DNA from: Macrophomina tecta
Taxonomy: Eukaryota; Ascomycota; Dothideomycetes; Botryosphaeriales; Botryosphaeriaceae
DNA length: 64,000 nt
Direction: 5' to 3'
Assembly: GCA_024180945.1 (NCBI GenBank)
Contig: JAKSGN010000036.1
Coordinates: 620,001 to 684,000 of the forward strand
Positions within the stretch are counted from its first letter, which is position 1. Each line of letters opens with the position of its first letter. The notes under the pieces are model-generated. The model was given only the letters and a program-made list of their open reading frames with translations. It was not told the DNA's origin and did no database searches. This document shows, in pieces, positions 23,726 through 34,794 of the stretch. A program made the translations under genes and the position numbers.

Positions 23726-25618
23726 TTAACCAGCATGCTCCACGATCTCACTAATGAGCTTACCGTCCTTGATGAAGGTCTTGAACTGCTCAGGAATGGG
23801 GTGTTCTGTGTAATCACCGTCCTCTTCACTAGGAGGCAAGTTGATGTTGACACTGGTGCATTTGCTGCTGAAGATTTCCGTGCCCAGGCTTTCAGGGCCC
23901 AGGTAGATGGAGGCTCCGTCGACCTGGTCGAGCAAAAGAGTAGGCAGCGTGCCCATAACCTGCAGCGCAAAGTTGGGGCATCGAATCACGTCGACCGAGG
24001 AAACCAGAGAGTCCAGCACGATCGAAGTGCGGCTGCTGTTGTCGATGGAGATGGCGTTACCCTTGCCCTTGACACGGATAGTCGTGTGCTTGCACCTTGT
24101 AATGAGGATGGACTGAACGATGGTCGCCTCGATTTCCAAGGGTTCAGGGTGATCCTCGAAGTTTTCCTAGAGAGCATTATGTCAGAGAAACGTGCCCAGT
24201 GGCATAGATACCGACGGCACATACAATTATCCACTTATTCCCATCAAGCTCCATCTTCGGCGGCTTCTTTGTCCGCATGCTTTCCGGCTTCGGCTTCTTA
24301 CCCGGAGGCGCAGGGGACTTGCCTCTGGAGCCGGTACTGTCTTTGCGCTCAGGTACAGTAGAGTTGGCGCGCAGGGACGGGTTCTTGTGCGTCATCTGGC
24401 TAGCATCAACCTTACGTAGACCAGCAGTGACCGCCTCTCCCTTGTTCAGCTCGTCGAAGACCGCGCCCATGTCTGGCGCAGCCTTCTTTGCCACCGGTGC
24501 TGGACCCGGCGGAGGTGGCGGAGCAGCATTATCGAAAGTAGGAAGCGGCGGCGGCGGAGGTGGTGGAGGAGCACCACCAGCAGGAGGTGCTGCCGAGACG
24601 CTGTTGGCGCCTCCTGACTTTACTTGACGAAGGGCTTCCGCAGCGTCGATTCCGCTCGGGTTCCATTGCACGCCCTGAGGATGGCTTTCCTTGATGTACG
24701 AGATGAGAGCCTTGAAGAGCTTATAAAAGGACTGGACCCATTCGGCATGCTCTGGTGTGTTACTGGAGCACCTGTCAGCACCTCATCCTCAATCACATGC
24801 ATTTTGGGACGCACTTCTCTTTGGCCTCTTTCAGCACTTTGTTGCCGTACATCTGCGCGCCGCCGAACAATTCGGCAGCCACGTCGCCCGGCTTCGAATC
24901 CATTGTGACCCAGCCAAGAACGCCAACACCATCGCCAACCATGGTAAGGTGATTCTTCAGCTTTGGGTCTTTGGATATCTGCTTGACCTGGTCCACTTTC
25001 TCGATGCCGCTCTGGAGGTCCTTCAAGACCTCGAGGAAGACGGGGGAAGCTACATCGGGCTTTTTTGCGAGGGTGGAGACCTGAAGGAATTGGCGCTGCG
25101 CAGTGAAGGCGTCGGAGAGTGCTTTCGCCTACATCACGTATGTCTCAGCAGGAAGTTCCCAGACAGCGCGCACAATTGTATGTACCTGTTCTGCAATCTG
25201 TTCGTCAATCCCCTTGCTCTTGTCCACGAAGTCCTTCAACTCATTGTCCAGCAACGCATCGAAGGCTGCGAGCATGGGCGGCACGTCGGACTTTGCGGGG
25301 GCAGCAGGTGCGCCAGGAGCGGCTGGCGCCGAGGGGGCCCTCGGGGCAGCTGGGGCAGCAGAGGCCGGCTGGGCAGGCGGAGGGGCTTGGAGGCCGGCGG
25401 CGACATTGTCGAAGGTAGACGAGGCAATGTCCTCCAGTCGGGAGGTCGCGGCCTCCAGCCTGCGGGCAAGTCTTGTCAGCGCGTCGTCGGGGATGTGGGC
25501 GGGCGACGAGAGGCGGTAGAGCAGGGTGTCTTTGGGCGCGTCGGGCATGATGGCGGGTGGCAGTGTGGAGTTACCGTTTGATCAGGGTGGTCAGATTGTG
25601 CATGTTGTTTTGCGCCAT
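23726..25618 (-). CDS. SRV2: Adenylyl cyclase-associated protein (CAP/Srv2), 536 aa
   Basis: Five exons: 25618-25575, 25459-25186, 25128-24815, 24762-24225, 24166-23726. The first exon is only 44 nt and encodes MAQNNMHNLTTLIKR; it joins to RLEAATSRLEDIA, the classic CAP N-terminus. A simpler model starting at 25548 would lose it. Layout: N-terminal oligomerisation/cyclase-binding segment, Ala/Pro linker, helical folded domain (about 107-265), poly-Pro stretches (GGAPPPPPPPPLP and a second), WH2-like region with KKPPKMELDGNKWIIE, and the C-terminal beta-helix CARP domain with SILITRCKHTTIRVKGKG. By family CAP recycles cofilin-bound ADP-actin and links actin to cAMP signalling. Intron 3 uses CTCCAG at 24763, giving KEAKENNTPEHAEWVQ, which matches family spacing. 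It is divergent from the MAK32-like gene. Confidence 0.95.
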
Positions 25619-26176
25619 CGTGGGCAATGGCGGGGATCGCTGCTGCTGCTGCGCGGGCTAGCAAGGGCAGTGGGCGGCGAGGCGAGGCAGGCGCTGGTGC
25701 TGGAGCTTGCTGGCTGCTCACGGCGGGATCGGGTGGTCGGCGAGACTTGGGGGGTCGAGGAGGGCGTGAAGCCGGGTGCAGGAGCTCCGGAGCTGTTCCG
25801 CGCGCGTCGGGGTCGGGGCTCCAGCTCTGAGACGGGCTGCAGGCGTCCGGTCAAAGAGGGCGTGGGACACGTTTGACACGTTTGCTGCAGGCTTGAGGGC
25901 GAGGTGCGCGATCAGCGGCGACGGGGGTTGAGGCAGCGCGTGCCCCCGGCTCGCCGCCCTCCTGGCCGCCTGTGCAGCGGTGCTGGAGCCGGCCCCAGGG
26001 CCCACCATGCGGCCGGAGGCGCAGCCTCGCCTGCTCCCGTCTGGCTGCATCTCAACCCTCCATTCATGCACCGCGCGCCCTCTCCAGAACTCGCCAGGGT
26101 GCAGCGCGAGCGCGCCAACTCTGCAGTGCCCGCTCTGCCGCTCCAGGTCCTCCTCGACACCCTCTTCTACATCAAC
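25619..26176. promoter_or_regulatory. Divergent promoter region of CAP and the MAK32-like gene
   Basis: The 558 bp between two divergent start codons must contain both promoters and 5' leaders. It is GC-rich. No specific factor site is claimed. Confidence 0.7.
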
Positions 26177-27726
26177 ATGGCCGAAGACGAAGACGTGACC
26201 ATCGACTTCGTGTCGTTGGGAATGTTCATTTTGGGTACGAGCACGAAATATTGCCTGAAACAGCAAACCGTGGTCCAGAGCACAGTCTGAGCCCGCCGTG
26301 TACAGATGACATCGAGTTCAAGCCTCCCAGACCCCCCGTCAAAGATGTCGTCGGCGGTGCAGGCGCCTACTCTGCCATCGGGGCTCGCATCATGTCTCCT
26401 CCTCCGTTGTCGCGCTCCGTTGGCTGGATTGTAGATTGCGGTTCCGATTTTCCGCCAGAGGTCCGCGAGACCATCCAACAATGGGACACCAGCTGTCTTT
26501 TTAGAGAAACCCCTCACAGACTGACCACCAGAGGCTGGAACGGCTACGGGGAGAACGAGCATCGAGGTAGGACTGCAATTTCTCATCTTCACCGCAACTT
26601 GGCCTTTTACTCACGTGTATCTCTTTTTTTTTCCTTTTAACTTTTCCTCCCACTTTTGTGCAGCCGTACCAAATTTAGCAGTATGGATTGCACCTACGGC
26701 TTTAGTATTTTCTTTCTACATCTTTATTCCAACAGTTCCATGTTGGAGTTTCCCTGAGCCTGGAACTGTTGGGTATCACATGTCTCTTTGTTGTTCTGCC
26801 GCAGGAGCACTCACGCCCGGAGTACTCGCCATGTTCTCTCGCCTTTTCGAATTTCTCAAACATCTCCACTCCCCTTCATCCTGTCTATCCTTATTATAGT
26901 TGAGGTTCTTCTCCAGCATGACGTCACCGCGCTGCACACCGCTCGTCAATCGCAATGCTCTGACCACAAAATAGCCTTCCGCTACACGACCGAAAAGCTG
27001 CGCATCGACCACGACGCTCTAACGCCCGAGCTCCTCCTCTCCAAATCATACCACCTGATCTGCTCCTCCACCCGCTGCATCGACCTGGTCACCAACATCT
27101 TGTTCAAACGCAAGTGTCTGGCGCCTGACCGCTGGGTCAACCCGCCCCTCTTCATCTGGGAGCCAGTGCCCGATTTTTGCACGCCCGAGGACTACGAGCA
27201 GTGCGTGCAAGCTCTCCGCTATGTCGATGTGGTAAGCCCCAACCACAGCGAACTTGGCGGCTACTTTGCGCGGAGCACGGTCACGGAGACAGGAGAAGTG
27301 GATAGAAAGGCGGTGGAGGAATGTACTGAGAAGTGGCTGGCTTCTGGAGTGGGAGCGAAAGGGAATGGAGCGGCCGTGGTGAGATGCGGAAAAGACGGTT
27401 GTTTTGTCGCTACCCGCGAGAAGAAGATCTGGTTGCCCGCCTTCCACACGTCTGCAGATGCTGTGGTGGATCCTACTGGCGGCGGCAACGGCTTCTTGGG
27501 AGGATTGGCCGTAGGGCTAGTGCGTGGCGGCAACACGCCGGGCGTGCAGAATGTTGAAGAGGCAGCAATCTGGGGGACGATCGCGGCGAGCTTTGCGATT
27601 GAGCAGGTCGGTATGCCAGTTGTTGAGAGAGCAGCGAATGGCGAGTGTGAGAAGTGGAATGGGGTAAGGGTGGAAGACAGACTGAGGGAGTTCAGGGAGA
27701 GAATCGGGGTACCGGAAAGTAATTGA
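26177..27726 (+). CDS. MAK32: MAK32-like PfkB-family carbohydrate kinase homologue, 356 aa
   Basis: Three exons: 26177-26234, 26306-26566, 26975-27726, all in phase. The start is the ATG of MAEDEDVTIDFVSLGMFI. The PfkB (ribokinase-like) fold is shown by VVGGAGAYSAIGARI near the N-terminus, SPNHSELGGYF in the middle, and the C-terminal signature VDPTGGGNGFLGGLAVGL. In active PfkB kinases this loop reads GAGD with the Asp as base; here it is Asn278. As I recall, Asn is common in the MAK32 branch, so the protein may not be an ordinary sugar kinase. In yeast MAK32 is needed for stability of L-A double-stranded RNA particles; the role in filamentous fungi is not established. Intron 2 is unusually long (408 nt), and the exon-3 frame stays open back to an ATG at 26788. 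Confidence 0.85.
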
Positions 27727-28009
27727 GTGCTTGTAGTTCACCTGAGTACAGCGCTGCCTATATTTCGAGCGGTCCCTCTTTATATAGCGCCATAGAACCC
27801 ATTAGACAATCGTTGATACCCGCTATTTCTTGGATGAACATCACCCCTACAGATGCACCGAGTCCTGCATTGCCGTCATTGGGCAATGATATGTATATCA
27901 CAGGACCACTGCTGTGCTGTATCCCGAAGGGGTTGGGACTCCGTACGGCTCAAAATACAGTCTTTCGATTATGTAGCGCTCTGGAAGTCTTTAATTCTTG
28001 TTTCGGTGT

Positions 28010-28429
28010 CTATGATTCCTGCTGCTTCTGGTTCCGCTCGTGCTCGGTGATTTGCTTACTCCAGCTACGCAATATCCGTCAGCGCCGAGTCCAGAAGAAC
28101 TTGAGGATTGTAAAAGATGGAGCCCTTACTATCTGCTGGGGAAGAACCTGCCAGGCTCAGGGAACGAAGAACGCTGTTCCCTTTGCGCGCTGGTGTACCA
28201 AGCCAATGCTGTGATGCCGATGACAACGCCGCCCATGACCGCCGTGTTTGCCTTCCAATTCTTCGGCTGCGAGTACCAGCCACCGGCCGGGGACCAGACG
28301 TGCTTGGGGTACCTGTAGAGAGAAGCGTTGCGTTCAGCAGAGGCCCAGCTACTGAACGGTATGCGCGTTGCTGATTATACGAGGGATGCGATTGGGCGGC
28401 ACGTACGGGATCTTTCCGCCTCCGCCCAT
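28010..28429 (-). CDS. Small single-TM protein, mitochondrial inner-membrane type, 86 aa
   Basis: Three exons: 28429-28407 (23 nt), 28312-28130, 28064-28010; total 261 nt, in phase. It starts MGGGGKIP, continues YPKHVWSPAGGWYSQPKNW, has one hydrophobic helix (ANTAVMGGVVIGITALAW), then FPEPGRFFPSRYW and a charged tail EHERNQKQQES. I recognise this as a conserved short protein of fungi with one membrane pass, resembling complex I accessory subunits (possibly the NUUM type). That name is from memory and not secure. Exon 2 ends in TA|GTAAGG, so reading through the donor creates a false stop after PSR; the third exon restores Tyr-Trp and the conserved tail. It is convergent with the MAK32-like gene and divergent from mL44. 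Confidence 0.85.
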
Positions 28430-28784
28430 GGTGGATGGTGAGGTGTGTGGTATGCAATTGCGTTCCGGTCGCTGTGGGAGAGCGTTGGAAGCTCTGTCTG
28501 GATCGGAGTGCGGGTGGAAGCTTAGGCTGGGTCGGGGCGGACAGGTCAATGTGAGAGGCGGTTGACGATCGGGTGTTGCGATAATTACCGCTGAGTGAGC
28601 AACTTTACGACCCTGCTAGGCCCCATACGGTAACAACGCTTGGGTCTCGCGGTTCGTCGAAGTCGAGCTGCGTCCGAGGAAATTTTGGAGTACTGCATTA
28701 ATTGACCAGCGACCACGCCCACTCACCGCGTCCCACCGGAGCCCCGTTCCCGCGTCCGGCTCTTCCTTGATTTGACGGCCGCCC
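28430..28784. promoter_or_regulatory. Divergent promoter region of the 86-aa membrane protein and mL44 genes
   Basis: 355 bp between start codons of two probable mitochondrial-protein genes. It must hold both promoters. No specific motif is claimed. Confidence 0.7.
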
Positions 28785-30029
28785 ATGAAGCGTTTACGGA
28801 TAGAGAGATTGGGCGGCGCCCGCGTCTTGACGCGCCTCACACGACCACGCCCGCAATGCCCTTTCATGCAGCAGCAACAGCAGCAGCTCCAGCCCCAATG
28901 CCGTCAAATACCCTTTTACCGGTTACAGTCGACCTCCTCATCTGCTCCCCCCACCGAGCCTGTTGAGCCTAAGGAGGAGACAGCGCCAATTGAGTCCGAG
29001 CCCGAGCCCGCCGTCCCCGTAGAACTTGAGTCTCTTCCGTCTCCACCGGTGTCCGCGGCACAAGAGTCAGCCAAGCTCTCTGCCCTCCACGCTCGTCTCT
29101 CGCTGCCATCCCGGCTACCTCTTGAAACCCTCGCCCGTGCTCTCATCGACCCCTCCGCCGACTCGAACCCGGAATTCAACAATGGCGCGCTGGCAACACT
29201 CGGCAACGACCTTCTCGGCTACTACACCAGCGAGCAGATCATATGCCACTACCCGCGCATCCCCATGCCCGTGCTTCTCTCCGCGATGAACGCCTACGTC
29301 GGCGACGCCGCCCTGGCCACGGTCACGCGCGAATGGGGCGTCGAGACGGCCGCCACGCCCGGCGGCGAGGTCGACCCAGGCCTCCTCCAATTCACACACC
29401 TGGAACCCGACACGGAGTTCCTGCCGTACCGACGACGCACCGGGCGGCCGAACGAGAACAAGGCGCAGGGGTGGCGGCGCGGCTTGTCGTCGCGGATCGT
29501 GTACGACGACGCCTTCGGCGAGCTGCGCGGGCGCGCCATGACTAAGGAGCCGCTGCGCTCCAAGGCCGCGACGCTCGAGCAGGCGGCTGCCGGCTTCGTG
29601 CGCGCTGTCGTTGGCGCTGTATACGTGCACGCTGGGCGCGCTGCGACGCAGAAGTTCGCGCAGGCGCACTTCCTTAGCCGCCATCTCGATATCGCCAGCC
29701 TCTTCGACTTCAGCGTGCCGACGCGCGATTTGTCAAAGTTGTGTGCGCGAGAGGGGTTCGAGCCGCCCGTTGCTCGCTTGCTCGCTGAGACGGGTCGTGA
29801 TAGCAGACATCCGGTGTTTGTGGTGGGCGTATACAGCGGCAAGGATAAGTTGGGCGAGGGCCCTGGTGCGAGTCTGGACGAGGCTAGGTTCAGGGCGACG
29901 GCTGCGGCGTTGAAGAGTTGGTATCTGTACAGCCCTCTGGAGGTCACGAAGCCCAGCGAGACGGAGGATAACAAGGCGAACAAGAAGTGGGTGCCGAATA
30001 TGGTAGATCCGGGCGAGATCATTGTGTAA
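28785..30029 (+). CDS. MRPL3: Mitochondrial large-subunit ribosomal protein mL44 (MRPL3 family), 414 aa
   Basis: Single exon. The N-terminus is basic with Arg, Gln and Ser and few acidic residues (MKRLRIERLGGARVLTRLTR), a mitochondrial targeting sequence, followed by a Pro/Glu-rich linker to about residue 95. The RNase III-like domain (about 105-300) contains LATLGNDLLGYYTSEQI, where catalytic RNase III has an ERLE(F/W)LGD motif; the acidic metal-binding residues are missing, as in all mL44 proteins. The C-terminus (about 340-385) is a double-stranded RNA binding domain: VFVVGVYSGKDKLGEG and ARFRATAAALKSWY. By family it is a structural protein of the mitoribosome near the exit tunnel. The first ATG is used; no upstream in-frame ATG was tested further. 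Confidence 0.92.
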   Translation: MKRLRIERLGGARVLTRLTRPRPQCPFMQQQQQQLQPQCRQIPFYRLQSTSSSAPPTEPVEPKEETAPIESEPEPAVPVELESLPSPPVSAAQESAKLSALHARLSLPSRLPLETLARALIDPSADSNPEFNNGALATLGNDLLGYYTSEQIICHYPRIPMPVLLSAMNAYVGDAALATVTREWGVETAATPGGEVDPGLLQFTHLEPDTEFLPYRRRTGRPNENKAQGWRRGLSSRIVYDDAFGELRGRAMTKEPLRSKAATLEQAAAGFVRAVVGAVYVHAGRAATQKFAQAHFLSRHLDIASLFDFSVPTRDLSKLCAREGFEPPVARLLAETGRDSRHPVFVVGVYSGKDKLGEGPGASLDEARFRATAAALKSWYLYSPLEVTKPSETEDNKANKKWVPNMVDPGEIIV

Positions 30030-31438
30030 GATGGAATATCGAACTACGCTTCTATGCAATCATATTTCGGAGGTCTGCCCGGGGGCATTTGGGGCGGGAA
30101 CGGCATCAAAAAGACAGGAACATGTCTCGAGTTATGCACGGGGAGAGGGCGATGAATGAGGGAAAAGGAAGACGGACCAAGCTCGTTGCTAATGTGGAGT
30201 AGTGAGCTTGTGACGCAAGAATCATTGTATCATACCAAATATTTGGAAAGCTCTTTTTGACTGTACTGCCCCGGCATTGCTCACATCTTTGCCTTTTCCA
30301 GCATTATCTGGAATATATGCCTGCTGAAAACGCGCCGCTCTTCAGCAAAGGAAATTCGCTAAAGACGTTTGAGATATGATCACCTGCCAAACGGTTGCGA
30401 GAACGAAGTGGCTCTGTGGGTGCTTTAGAGAAACGACGGGCCAAAGCCATTCTCACTGAAGCAGACCTAAGAATTGAGAGGTACTCCCAACAAACCATTT
30501 GTAACCTCGATATACAGGACAGACAGCGGTCGAGCGGTCGATAGGACCAGTGGCCACCAGCATACGAGCACGCAGAGTAGCCGTTGGGTTGACATTTTCG
30601 CACGTGAAGGTGGCGTTTGTGCAAGGATGCAAGAAACAGAAAGATATTGCGTTTCCAGTCTCTTGCAGGATGTTCACGCTTCTCCCTTATATGGCACCTC
30701 GGACAAATCAGCGTAGCGATTGATGGATAGGATAATGAAATGTAGATGCCGAGATATGTCGACGCTTGTAGCCTGTAAAGGTGGACTCAGCCATCGAATA
30801 ACGCTCTTTGCATAATAGACTGGCAGGCGACACTGGCAGTTGATCTCTGACTGTTATTGCCACGCATCCGACTACACGGATCAAGGCAGCAGTGAAAGGA
30901 GCGGTTTGCTGAAAGGCAGGCGGGCGGACTGACGTCCACACACATACTGAGTCAGGCACCCCCGCCAACTGGGCGGCGGCACCGTCACCACAACCCGCGA
31001 GAAATTCCCATCTCGCCACCGCCTGCAGAAAAGAAAGACTCCGGGCCTTGTCCATCGGGAGCACGCCAGACGTCGCAAGAGCAGCCACGAGCCTCCATCA
31101 GCCTCGTCGCTCTCCCACCCACCCCCGCCCGCCTCTCTCTCGCGCTCTCTACCATTTTCCCGAGGCAACACCGTGTGCTGCGGCTCCCTCGCACGCGCCA
31201 CCCACCTCAAGCGGGCGAGAAAGAAAGAGCTTTAGCTAGCCCGTCCACCCGCCGCCCGCTCTCGCCAATCGATACGGAGCCATCAAAACTTTTGGCCAGC
31301 ACGTAGCCTCGCCGATCGCTCGTCCACCCACGTCGACTGTCACCACCACGACGTCGATCCCACAGAACGAGCCTTGATAGCCAGCACACCGCGCTATCCA
31401 CCTTCTATCCACGAGCACCGTCCCCACCAACAGCCACA
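30030..31438. other. Intergenic: mL44 3' flank and eIF5B promoter
   Basis: No supported gene. The part nearest eIF5B (about 31100-31430) is pyrimidine-rich with CTCTCTCTCGCGCTCTCT, typical of strong fungal housekeeping promoters. A minus-strand frame at 30304-30624 has no recognisable motif. Confidence 0.5.
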
Positions 31439-34400
31439 ATGCCTCCGAAGAAGAAGGGTGGCAAGAAGGCCCAGCAAGACGACTGGGAGGCCGAGCTGGG
31501 CGAGACCATCGACCCGATAGCCGCCGCCACCGAGGCCGCGAAGAAGGATGAAGAAGCTAAGGACGCAGAGGCCGAGGGCGAGGAGAACGGCGGCGGCGGC
31601 GGCCTGCTGGCGGCCCTGCGCAAGAACAAGGGCAAGCGTGCGAAGAAGGGCAAGGTCGTCAACGACTTCGTCGAGGGCGAGGACGCGCCCGGCTCCGGCG
31701 ATGCCAGCGGCGTCGCGACTCCGCAGGACGACCTGGCGGCCAAGGCGCCCGAGGAGGCCAACATGGACGACGACGATCTGTTTGGACAGCCGCAGAAGAA
31801 GGGCAAGGGTGGCAAGGGTGGCCAGCAGCAGAAGCAGCAGCAGCAGGAAGAGAAGGCCGGCGGGTCGGACGACGAAGGTGCCGGCGGCCGCGTGAAGTCG
31901 AAGAAGGAGAAGGAGAGGGAAAAGAAGGAGCGCGAGAAGCAGCGCAAGAAGGAGCAGGCGGCCAAGAAGAAGACTGCTGCGCCCGCTGCGGCTCCCAAGG
32001 CTGAGGCGGCGAAGGCGCCTGAGGTTAAGGCTGAGGCTGCTGCTCCCGCGCCGGAGCCTGAGAAGCCGGCTGCTGGTGGCAAGAAGAAGAAGCTCAACCC
32101 GGCGCTTCTTGCCCTCCAGAAGCAACAGGAGGAGAGGAGGCGTCTCGAGGAGGAGCAGGCCCGCCTTGCAGAGGAGGAACGGAAGCGCATTGAGGAAGAG
32201 GAGCGTCTTGCCGAAGAGGAGGAGAAGAAGAAGGCTGAAGCTAGGGCTGCTAAGAAGCAGAAGGAGAAGGAAAAGATTGAGCAGCTCAAGCGCGAGGGCA
32301 AATACATGACCAAGGCCCAGAAGGAAGCTCAGAGGCAGGCCGAGCTTCGTATGAAGCAGATGATCGAGAGCGGCGCCAAGGTCGCCGGTCTCCAAGACCC
32401 CGATGCGAAGAAGAAGCCCGTCTACGACAAGAAAAAGAAGGGCAAGAAGGCTTCTCCCGCAGAGACTCCCAGGCCTGACGACAAGGCCGAGGAGGAGGCT
32501 CGCAGGAAGCTTGAGGAGCTCAAGCTGAAGGAAGAAGAAGAGAAGAGAAAGGCCGAGGAGGCTGAGAAGGCCCGTAAGGAGGCTGAGGCGAAGGCGGCCG
32601 AGGCCAAGAAGGCGGCAGAAGAGGACGACGACCTGGATGACTGGGAGGCTTTGGCCGATAAAGAAGAGACCGTCAACACCGATGGTGTCAAAGACAGCTG
32701 GGACGCTCCTAGTGAGGATGAAGAGGATGCCAAGCCCGCAGCAAACGGGAAGCCTGCCGCCAAGTCCAACGGCAAGGCAGCGGCTAACCAGGATGATTCT
32801 GAATCGGAATCTGAAGAAGACTCTGAGGATGACTCTTCCGATGAGGAGCTGACTGCCGCGGAGAAGGCCGAGCAAGAACGCAAGGCCGCCGCCGCAGAAC
32901 GCCGCAAGCAACAGCACGAGGCTGCCCTGGCCGCCCGATCAAAGGACAACCTCCGTTCTCCTATCTGCTGTATTCTCGGCCACGTCGATACTGGTAAGAC
33001 GAAGTTGCTTGACAAGATTCGTCAAACCAATGTCCAGGAGGGCGAAGCTGGTGGTATCACTCAACAGATTGGTGCTACTTACTTCCCCGTGGACGCCCTC
33101 AAGAAGAAGACCAACGTGGTTAACAAGGACGGTTCGTTCGAGTTCAAGATTCCTGGTCTTTTGGTCATCGATACGCCTGGTCACGAGTCTTTCACCAACC
33201 TCCGTTCCCGTGGTTCGTCCCTCTGCAACATCGCTATCCTGGTTGTCGATATCATGCACGGTCTCGAGCCGCAGACTCTTGAGTCTATGAGGTTGTTGCG
33301 TGACAAGAAGACGCCTTTCATCGTTGCTTTGAACAAGATCGACCGTCTCTATGGCTGGAAGAAGATTGACAACAACGGCTTCCGCGAGTCACTATCTTTC
33401 CAGAACAAGGCCGTCCAAAACGAATTCAGGGACCGTCTCGAAAAGACCAAGCTTGCCTTCGCTGAGCAGGGTTTCAACTCTGAGCTGTTCTATGAGAACA
33501 AGAACATGGCCCGTTACGTCTCCCTCGTGCCCACTTCCGCCCACACGGGTGAGGGTATCCCTGATATGCTCAGGCTCATCACCACCCTCACTCAAGAGCG
33601 CATGACCAACAGCCTGATGTATCTCTCTGAGGTTGAGGCAACAGTTCTTGAAGTCAAGGTTGTCGAAGGTCTCGGTACCACCATCGATGTCATTCTGTCT
33701 AACGGTATCATCCGTGAAGGTGACAGAATCGTGCTTTGCGGAACCCAAGGGCCTATATCGACAAACATTCGTGCGCTACTGACACCAGCAGAAATGAAGG
33801 AGTTGCGTATCAAATCGCAATATGTTCACAACAAAGAAATCAAGGCTGCCATGGGTGTCAAGATTGCTGCCGATGGTCTCGACACTGCTGTCGCCGGGTC
33901 CCGCCTCATGGTTGTCGGTCCTGATGACGATGAGGAGGATCTTGAGGAAGAGGTGAGCTTGGTTCTCCATGCACCTCAACTTTTGTTCAGCATGCTAATG
34001 ATGAATAGGTTATGGGTGATCTTGAACAACTGCTTTCCCGTATCTCCAAGACTGGACGTGGTGTCAGTGTCCAAGCATCCACCCTTGGTTCGCTCGAAGC
34101 CTTGCTTGAGTTCTTGCGGGTGTCGAAGATTCCTGTCGCCAACATCTCGATTGGTCCTGTCTTCAAGCGTGACGTCATGCAGTGTGGTATTATGCTTGAG
34201 AAGGCAAAGGAGTACGCGGTCATGCTCTGCTTCGACGTGCGTGTCGACAAGGAAGCGCGGGAGTACGCAGAACAGGTGGGCATCAAGATTTTCGAGGCAG
34301 ACATCATCTACCATCTGTTCGATTCCTTCACAGCGCACATGAAGGAGCTCGAGGAACAGCGTAAGGAGGAGAGTAAGATGCATGCTGTCTTCCCTTGCGT

Positions 34401-34794
34401 CCTGCGCCCCGTTGCCGTCTTCAACAAGAAGGATCCTATCGTTATCGGTGTCGATGTTATCGACGGCAACCTCAAGTTGCTCACGCCCATTTGCGCGATT
34501 AAGGAAAACCCGAATACGGGCAAGAAGGAAATCATCAACCTCGGCCGTGTCCAGTCTATTGAGCGCGACCACAAGCAGATTTCGGTCTGCAAGAAGGGCC
34601 AGCCATCCGTCGCCGTCAAAATCGAGGGCCCTAACCAACCGCTCTATGGCCGCCATCTCGAGGAGAAGGACATTCTTTACAGTCTGATCTCGCGACAGAG
34701 CATCGATACTCTCAAGGAATTCTTCAGGAGCGATGTCAGCATGGACGAGTGGGCCCTTATCAAGAAGCTGAAGCCGATGTTCGATATTCCCTAG
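31439..34794 (+). CDS. FUN12: Translation initiation factor eIF5B, 1,099 aa
   Basis: Two exons, 31439-33952 and 34009-34794, with a 56-nt intron GTGAGC...AATAG in phase 0. The first 500 residues are a Lys/Glu/Ala-rich charged region with long predicted helices, normal for eukaryotic eIF5B. The GTPase domain follows: G1 GHVDTGKT (514-521; Thr where EF-Tu has His, as in eIF5B), G3 DTPGHESF (from 578) with catalytic His582, G4 NKID (632-635). Domain II, the alpha/beta/alpha domain III and the C-terminal domain IV are encoded to the stop, which follows [17 protein letters not shown]. It joins the 60S subunit to the initiation complex and hydrolyses GTP. The 507-codon antisense frame over the charged region is a composition shadow. 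Identification is firm. Confidence 0.97.

Noticed and set aside
31394..32917. 507-codon minus-strand frame, very Leu-rich, opposite eIF5B
   Set aside because: It is the antisense of the Lys/Glu-rich N-terminus of eIF5B; GAG/AAG codons read backwards give Leu. No promoter or family signal.
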